From the NCBI GenBank assembly GCA_021818955.1, contig JAKASR010000007.1, positions 1-64,000 on the forward strand: a stretch of DNA of 64,000 bases, in the 5' to 3' direction. This DNA is from Acidobacteriota bacterium (GTDB lineage Bacteria; Acidobacteriota; Terriglobia; Terriglobales; SCQP01). Under the pieces are notes generated by a model. That model was not told the origin of the DNA. It worked only from the letters and a program-made list of their open reading frames with translations, and ran no database searches. Positions 59,001-64,000 of this stretch are shown here, one piece after another; position 1 is the stretch's first letter, and the number at the start of each line of letters is the position of its first letter. Position numbers and translations under genes: made by a program.

Positions 59001-59080
59001 GAGTATTCGCCATGCGTCCGGTTTCGACCGGACCTTTGCGAAAGCGTCAGCGCCTAAAAGTAAAAGCGGCCGTGCCGCTC
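59001..59080 (+). repeat. Dispersed structured repeat, copy I (3' module only)
   Basis: The 80-bp copy begins exactly at GAGTATTCGCCATGCGTCCG, as copy B does, and ends GTGCCGCTC, 4 bp from the minus-strand stop at 59084. Its UUCG hairpin reads GTCCGGT-TTCG-ACCGGAC, with a T-A closing pair instead of T-G. The end hairpin and A-run (T-rich on the minus strand) are intact. A separate strong terminator lies directly downstream. Confidence 0.9.
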
Positions 59081-59083
59081 GAA

Positions 59084-61123
59084 TTATTGATCCACGCCGA
59101 CCAACTCGCCTTCGCGTTCGGTATTGCCGATTTGCACCAGCCCATCGCCATGGCTGCCGGCCGTGCCGAGTTGCTGCTTGAGCAGTTGCTCGCGCAGCAG
59201 CTTGCGCATCGCCTTTTCTTCCTCGAAGGCGTTTTCGGGAGCGTCGCTATGCTCACGCACCCGGGCGGCGTCAACCGGGTCGATTTTGAGATTGTGGTCG
59301 AAGCTTTCCATCGTTACCGGCGCGCCGGAGGCATAGACGCGATGCTTGCCATGCTGCTTGTTCCACTCGATGACCGAGGCATTTTTATGCATCGCCTCGA
59401 TGATGTTGCGCCAGCCCACGCCGGTATTGTAGGCGCAGAAGGAAATTTCACCCTCCTGCGTGCCATAGGGGATAATGCACATTTCGGTGCGGCGGAAGTC
59501 GTAATTGAACAGGTCCTGGAACCACATGCCGGCGATAAATAGGAAGTTCCACGGATCTTCGCGGCGCTTTTGGATGTCGGCCAGGGTGCGGTCCGGGCCG
59601 ACCTTGCCGTAATCCTTGCCGCTGACGCCCATGGTCTTATCGAACTTGCGCCACAGATCCAGCAGTGTCAGGCTGCGCGGCGCTTGCATCGGACGATAGT
59701 TTTTCAGCAGCGCCAGCGCCATCGTGACCGCCGTCATCTTTTTTCCCCGGCCGGCGTCGGTGACCTTTTGCATGTCGCGGATGAGCTGGGGAATGTTGAT
59801 GAACTGCGGTACCGGCGCCAGTTCCTTGGTCTGTTTATGCACCATCATGGCGGTGCCGACGCCGCAGTTGGGATGGCAGCCACAGCTCATCTGCCCCCAC
59901 TGCGCGTTGGGTCCGTGCACCAGGTCGGCAAAGTCGGCGAAGGCGCCCATGATCGAAATCGGGAACCAGTCGCGCGTGGGTTCGGTATAGCCGGTCTGCT
60001 TTTTCACGTCCTGCGCCATGTGCGAGAGGGTATAGCGCTGGCGCTGCCGGCGGTCTTCGGTGATGTCTTCGTCGCGCCCGGTGAAGGAGACCGGCTGGAA
60101 GCTGACGAAGGAGATTTTGCCCGGGTTCTCAGTGGCGAATTTGATGATCGGGCCGACCTGGTCGTTAGTGATGCCGTTGACCAGGGTGGCGACCAGCACG
60201 ATCTCGATGCCCGCCTCGTGCATGTTTTCGATGGCTCGCAACTTGACGTCGAACAGGTTGCCGATCTTGCGGTGCCCGTTGGCGTCGTTGCCAATGCCGT
60301 CAAACTGCAGGTATGCGTAACGCAGGCCGGCTTCCGCCGCCTTGCGGCAGAATGCCTTGCTTTTTGCGAACTCGATGCCGTTGGTGGCGCACTGCACGCT
60401 GTTGTAGCCCACTTTGCGGGCGTAACGGATGGCGTCGAAAAAGTGCGGCGACATCGTCGGCTCGCCGCCGGAAAACTGTATGGACATCTGACGGCGGGGC
60501 TTGATCTTGACGGCGTTGTCGAGGATTTCCTTGATATCGTCGAACGACAGCTCATGCACGAACCCGACTTGGTTGGCGTCCATGAAGCAGGGGTCGCACA
60601 TCATATTGCAACGGTTGGTCAGATCTACCGTCAGCACCGCGCCGCGGCCGTGCTTGACCGAGCTGGTGCCGTGGTTATGTAGTCCCTGGTCGTTGTGCGC
60701 CGGCAGGTCTCGCCCGGGAAACATCGCTTCAATGTGCTCCAGAAAGCGCTTATCCACCGCCATCAGGTCTTCAAAGCGGCCGTGCTGGGGGCACTCTTTC
60801 ACCATCCAGATCTGGCCATCGCGCTCGATGATATCGGCTTTGATTTCGCCCAGGTGCGCGGTGATCAACTCGCGGTAGTCGCGCTCGCCCGAGAGGATCT
60901 GTTTGCGCGCTTCCTTAACGCAGGTGGGGCACAGCGAATCGGTCTGGCGTGGCCAGCCCAGCTTGGGCTTGGTCTTTTGCCAGGATTTCTGCAACGGCTT
61001 ATCCGACCAGGCGGGGGTAAACGGCTTGCCGGGGTTGAATTGATTGAAAAACTGAATAGTATGAAAGGCCGCGCCCGCCAGCTTGGTGACGCCGAGCTCG
61101 ACAAACTTAACCGGTCGTTGCAT
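59084..61123 (-). CDS. Radical-SAM protein of the MJ0619/COG1964 type (tetraether or membrane-spanning lipid synthase-like)
   Basis: The 679-residue protein has an N-terminal Cys set (DSLCPTCVKEARKQI, residues 65/68, and VKECPQHGRFEDL, C111) and the radical-SAM motif VDLTNRCNMMCDPCFMDANQ (C172, C176, C179). SIQFSGGEPTMSPHF, CHPNCGVGTAMM and a late cysteine pair around EMCIIPYGTQEGEISFCAYN follow. This order of cysteines is that of archaeal tetraether synthase Tes (MJ0619) and the bacterial homologues proposed to join two fatty chains tail-to-tail into iso-diabolic acid or branched GDGT-type lipids. Acidobacteria are known producers of such lipids. Function here is inferred from family. It follows ftsA on the same strand after 265 bp with no obvious feature. 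Confidence 0.75.
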   Translation of the reverse strand: MQRPVKFVELGVTKLAGAAFHTIQFFNQFNPGKPFTPAWSDKPLQKSWQKTKPKLGWPRQTDSLCPTCVKEARKQILSGERDYRELITAHLGEIKADIIERDGQIWMVKECPQHGRFEDLMAVDKRFLEHIEAMFPGRDLPAHNDQGLHNHGTSSVKHGRGAVLTVDLTNRCNMMCDPCFMDANQVGFVHELSFDDIKEILDNAVKIKPRRQMSIQFSGGEPTMSPHFFDAIRYARKVGYNSVQCATNGIEFAKSKAFCRKAAEAGLRYAYLQFDGIGNDANGHRKIGNLFDVKLRAIENMHEAGIEIVLVATLVNGITNDQVGPIIKFATENPGKISFVSFQPVSFTGRDEDITEDRRQRQRYTLSHMAQDVKKQTGYTEPTRDWFPISIMGAFADFADLVHGPNAQWGQMSCGCHPNCGVGTAMMVHKQTKELAPVPQFINIPQLIRDMQKVTDAGRGKKMTAVTMALALLKNYRPMQAPRSLTLLDLWRKFDKTMGVSGKDYGKVGPDRTLADIQKRREDPWNFLFIAGMWFQDLFNYDFRRTEMCIIPYGTQEGEISFCAYNTGVGWRNIIEAMHKNASVIEWNKQHGKHRVYASGAPVTMESFDHNLKIDPVDAARVREHSDAPENAFEEEKAMRKLLREQLLKQQLGTAGSHGDGLVQIGNTEREGELVGVDQ

Positions 61124-61388
61124 GAGCGACTCGCTTTCCGCCGGCCTGGTTGATGCACCACGCCGCCGGGATTAGATTGGCCCGTCCCGGCAGGGGAAAC
61201 AACCCAAATGCGCCGAATGGCGGCAAATGACCGCCCAGAGGCTTTCTACCCGGCCTCAGAGGGGAAGGGACAAGCCCAAATCAGAGTGGGGCATGGAGTT
61301 CTGCCGCCAGCCCGGAGGCAAGGCAAATCCTTGATTTCCGCTTTTTTGGTAAAAGACGGCCGCAAGACGAGGGGGGCTTCCCTGCGGT

Positions 61389-62603
61389 TTACGAAGTGGT
61401 TTCGAGCCGGCTCCAAAAGCGCTGCCACAACCCCGGCTGCTCCTGGCGGCGCCGAAACCGTCGCTGGGCCGCCATAATGCCGCCCAGCAAAAAGCTGAAT
61501 TCCGGCTTGGCGAATTCCACGGACATGCCTTCCAGCAGCGGGGGAACGCCGATGCGAACCGGCAGCCGCAGTTGCTGGCGCATCAGCTCGGCAAAGCCGC
61601 CGAGCACGGCGCCGCCGCCGGTCAGCACGATTCCTGCGCCCAGGCGGTGCAGCCACCCGCTGCGCCGCAGGTCGTCTTCGATCTGATGCGTCAATTCCTC
61701 GGCGCGCTCGCGCAAGTGGTCGCAGAATTGGCGGTGCAGAATCATCCGGCTGGGGTGATCGCCAATGCCGGGAGCTTCAATTTCGGCGCGCTCGCTCATG
61801 CCCGCGGTGAGCACCTGGCCGAAGCTGTGCTTCATCCCCTCCGCCGCCGTCAGGGGTGTATTGAACGCAATCGCGACATCGCGGGTAAAATTATCGCCGC
61901 CCACCGCGATCACGGCGGCATGCTGCACTGCGCCCTGAGCGACGGCGAGCACTCCCGTACAGCTGGCGCCGACTTCCACCAGCGCTACTCCCTGCTCGCG
62001 TTCCTCGGCCTGCAATAAGGCGTCGGCCGCGGCCAAAGGCGTAAACAGCAGTTCTTGCACCTTCAGCCCGGCCATATTCGCCGCCGATACCCGGTTCTGC
62101 ACCGGGCCGCTGGCGCCGGTGATCAGCAGCGTGCGCGCTTCCAGGCGCGTGGCGACCAGGCCGACCGGATCGCGCACTCCCGGCTGGCGATCCAGAATAT
62201 ATTCCAGGGCGCGCATGTGCAGCAGTTCATAGCCTTCGGGCAGTTCCATCTGCTGCGCCAGATCGAGCACGTGCTGCACATCCTGCTGGCTGATTTCACG
62301 GCTGCGCCCCGCCAGGCTATAGGTGGCGTGATTGGGCAAGCCGCGCATGTGCGCTCCCGTCAGGCTGAGCGTCACTTCCTCGATGTGGATGCCGGCTTGT
62401 CGTTCCGCCTGCTCCACCGCTAGCGCAATGCCCTGGCTGGCGGCCTGCAGATTGACCACCGCCCCTTTTTGCACCCCTTGAGAAGGCTGCGCGGCGTAGG
62501 CGAGAAAACGTAGCCGGTCTTCCTCCAGTACGGCCGCCAGAACGCGGGTGCGGGAGGTGCCCAGATCGAGCACACAGAGCGTGGGTTGGGTCTTGCGCGA
62601 CAT
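61389..62603 (-). CDS. ftsA: Cell division protein FtsA
   Basis: The 404-residue actin-like protein has PTLCVLDLGTSRTRVLAAVL (phosphate 1), the 1C-type subdomain (IEEVTLSLTGAHMRGLPNHA), VQHAAVIAVGGDNFTRDVAI, GAGIVLTGGGAVLGGFAELM (adenosine motif) and a C-terminal amphipathic membrane-targeting helix (PGLWQRFWSRLETT). It tethers FtsZ to the membrane in the divisome. Its ATG shares a base with the ftsQ stop (TAATG). The usual next gene, ftsZ, does not follow; after 265 bp of apparently non-coding DNA comes the radical-SAM gene. Confidence 0.93.
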   Translation of the reverse strand: MSRKTQPTLCVLDLGTSRTRVLAAVLEEDRLRFLAYAAQPSQGVQKGAVVNLQAASQGIALAVEQAERQAGIHIEEVTLSLTGAHMRGLPNHATYSLAGRSREISQQDVQHVLDLAQQMELPEGYELLHMRALEYILDRQPGVRDPVGLVATRLEARTLLITGASGPVQNRVSAANMAGLKVQELLFTPLAAADALLQAEEREQGVALVEVGASCTGVLAVAQGAVQHAAVIAVGGDNFTRDVAIAFNTPLTAAEGMKHSFGQVLTAGMSERAEIEAPGIGDHPSRMILHRQFCDHLRERAEELTHQIEDDLRRSGWLHRLGAGIVLTGGGAVLGGFAELMRQQLRLPVRIGVPPLLEGMSVEFAKPEFSFLLGGIMAAQRRFRRRQEQPGLWQRFWSRLETTS

Positions 62604-63553
62604 TAAAGATGACTGGCGGGCGGATGCGGGACAGCCGCCGTTTGGCCCGCGCCGGTATTCAAGATCGCTTCGCCATCGTAGCGCAGGTCTACGGAACGCA
62701 GGCTATCGTATTGGCTCAGCCACTCCTGGATATGTTGTAAATAGAGCTGGTATCGGGTGAGAAAATGACGATTGCCCAGCTCCAGCAGCAGCGTGCGAGC
62801 GCTCGCTGCCGCCGCGCCGGCGCCGGCAGGCAACGGAACCAGGACGCGCACATTGCGCGGGTCGCTCAGGTCGATTTCGGAAAAATCGCGCAGGCGGTGG
62901 GCGCCCCCCGCATCCAGCGACTGGCGCAAGCGCAAAAACAGCGCCATTTGCTCGCGGCGCTGTTGCAAAAGCTCGGCCTCGCCGCCTGCGCCTTGCAGGG
63001 CCAGGCCATCGAGCATCGCCCCTTGAAAACGCAATCCCGGGACCATGGGCAAGAGCGTGCCGTCGGCGGCGATCAAGCCCACATGCGTCCCCTCGCGGAC
63101 GAAGGCCGCCGGTTGCCGTTCGATCAGCTTGACCGCCAGCCGGTTGGGCCAAAGGCGCAGCACGGAGGCTTGTGCCACCCAGGGCAAATGCTGCAGGGCT
63201 CGCTGCCGGCGCGCCAGCGGGATGGCCAGCAGGTTGCGCCCCAGATCGGCGGCGAAGACCTGTCGGACCGCCTCGGGCGTGGTTTCCTGGGCGCCGCTGA
63301 CTTGAATTTGCCCCAGGCTGGCGAGCATGAAATCGGGGCTGGTCAGCAGCCAATGCCGCAACCCGGCGGCGGCCAGCGCTACCATCAGGACTGCCGCCGC
63401 CCCCAGCGAGAGCTGCCGCGCCGAACGCTTCCACCAGGGCTGGCGCACCGGCACCGGTCGGCGCCGCCGCCGAAACACTGCGCCGGTTTCGTTTTCCGAA
63501 GCATCGATCTCCGGGCTTTCCGGCGCAATATCTGGTTCCGTGCTCTCGCTCAT
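62603..63553 (-). CDS. ftsQ: Cell division protein FtsQ
   Basis: From ATG 63553 the protein has 316 residues: an acidic/basic cytoplasmic tail, one membrane helix (LGAAAVLMVALAAAGLRHWL), a POTRA domain (ASLGQIQVSGAQETTPEAVR, DLGRNLLAIPLARRQRAL, LPWVAQASVLRLWPNRLAVK) and an FtsQ/DivIB beta domain ending VDLRYDGEAI. It is a divisome scaffold linking FtsA/FtsK to FtsL/FtsB. The start lies 10 bp after the murC stop; the open frame to 63652 overlaps murC and is not used. The order murC-ftsQ-ftsA matches the division (dcw) cluster. Confidence 0.92.
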   Translation of the reverse strand: MSESTEPDIAPESPEIDASENETGAVFRRRRRPVPVRQPWWKRSARQLSLGAAAVLMVALAAAGLRHWLLTSPDFMLASLGQIQVSGAQETTPEAVRQVFAADLGRNLLAIPLARRQRALQHLPWVAQASVLRLWPNRLAVKLIERQPAAFVREGTHVGLIAADGTLLPMVPGLRFQGAMLDGLALQGAGGEAELLQQRREQMALFLRLRQSLDAGGAHRLRDFSEIDLSDPRNVRVLVPLPAGAGAAAASARTLLLELGNRHFLTRYQLYLQHIQEWLSQYDSLRSVDLRYDGEAILNTGAGQTAAVPHPPASHL

Positions 63554-63563
63554 GATGGAATCT

Positions 63564-64000
63564 TTAGGCCAGCTGCGCCGCGGCGGGTGATTGCGCCGCG
63601 TCCGGCAGTCCCCGCAAAGCCTGTAAAATTTTATCTCCCAACGCGGAGACATTGCCCGCGCCCTGGGTCAGAATGACATCGCCGGGGCGCGCCGCCTGCG
63701 CGATACGCGCCACGGCCTCCTCCACCGAGGGCACATATTCCACTGCCGCGCCGCTGGCGCGCAAACGCTCCACCAGCGAGCGCGAGTCCACCCCCGGAAT
63801 CGGTTCCTCGCCGGCGGAATAGATGTCGAGCAGGAAACCGCGATCCACGCCGCGCAAGGCGGCGGCAAATTCCTCTTGCAGGTGATAGGTGCGGGTATAG
63901 CGGTGCGGCTGAAACAGCATCAGCACCCGGGTGTAGCTGCGCTGGCGGGCGGCGGCGATGGTGGCGGCAATTTCGGTGGGGTGATGTCCGTAATCGTCGA
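63564..64000 (-). CDS. murC: UDP-N-acetylmuramate-alanine ligase, C-terminal part (cut by window edge)
   Basis: The frame is open to the right edge. The last 145 codons include DDYGHHPTEIAATIAAARQR, MLMFQPHRYTRTY-type segment (VLMLFQPHRYTRTYHLQEEF), LLDIYSAGEEPIPGVDSRSL and PGDVILTQGAGNVSALGDKI, all characteristic of the MurC C-terminal domain. The enzyme adds L-alanine to UDP-MurNAc in peptidoglycan synthesis. It lies 10 bp upstream of ftsQ in the division cluster. The N-terminal Mur ligase domains are outside the window. murB, often located here, is not between murC and ftsQ. Confidence 0.93.
   Translation of the reverse strand, partial: DDYGHHPTEIAATIAAARQRSYTRVLMLFQPHRYTRTYHLQEEFAAALRGVDRGFLLDIYSAGEEPIPGVDSRSLVERLRASGAAVEYVPSVEEAVARIAQAARPGDVILTQGAGNVSALGDKILQALRGLPDAAQSPAAAQLA

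Overview
The window is about 60% GC and reads as a chromosomal segment of a soil-type bacterium, most probably an acidobacterium. That assignment is an inference. It rests on gene content: a large exopolysaccharide operon, many secreted glycoside hydrolases, small Cys/His and lmo0937-type proteins, and a radical-SAM protein of the tetraether/membrane-spanning-lipid synthase type. No rRNA, tRNA or CRISPR array was recognised. From about 9 kb onward most genes lie on the minus strand, and many are joined by ATGA-type stop/start overlaps.

Layout. 0-2 kb is accessory DNA: the edge of an IS481-like transposase gene, a Sel1-repeat gene remnant, a ParD/ParE-like toxin-antitoxin pair and a truncated haemoglobin. 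2-8.7 kb is a coupled plus-strand operon: a 2-hydroxyacyl-CoA dehydratase-like protein, a double activase/DUF2229 protein and a radical-SAM enzyme, similar in architecture to PlsA/GeR systems that make bacterial ether lipids. 9-18.4 kb holds a SpoIIE-type phosphatase, maltooligosyltrehalose synthase coupled to a GH57 protein, and an acyl-ligase/ACP/acyltransferase fusion. 18.6-26.3 kb holds small and secreted proteins: a secreted protein made of five 16-residue repeats followed by a seven-helix membrane protein, a GT39-like membrane protein, and two lipoproteins sharing a C-terminal domain. 26.4-42.2 kb is a ten-gene exopolysaccharide operon (Wza, Wzc, degenerate GGDEF, sugar transferase, Wzy/ligase, glycosyltransferases, Wzx, FkbM, deacetylase) containing three unusual domain fusions. 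43-55 kb carries a secreted GH42, a GT39-like/ATP-grasp/OCD set, two further putative glycosidases and small membrane proteins. 55-59 kb holds an ECF sigma operon and an Nramp-type transporter. 59-61 kb encodes a radical-SAM protein related to tetraether lipid synthase. 61.4-64 kb is the end of the division cluster (murC-ftsQ-ftsA) with no ftsZ behind it.

Most notable signals. (1) A modular intergenic repeat family of about 80-410 bp occurs nine times, always in the same orientation. It contains several hairpins whose stems are kept while loops vary; one hairpin has a UUCG-type loop with three different pairing solutions at its closing pair. Read on the minus strand, its 3' end is a GC hairpin followed by a T-rich tract, and seven of nine copies place this end just behind the stop codon of a minus-strand gene. 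It looks like a dispersed, terminator-carrying structured element. (2) A PlsA/GeR-like operon and a Tes/MSS-like radical-SAM gene occur in the same window, suggesting ether-linked, membrane-spanning lipids. (3) A secreted multi-repeat protein that could be a peptide precursor sits next to a seven-helix membrane protein.
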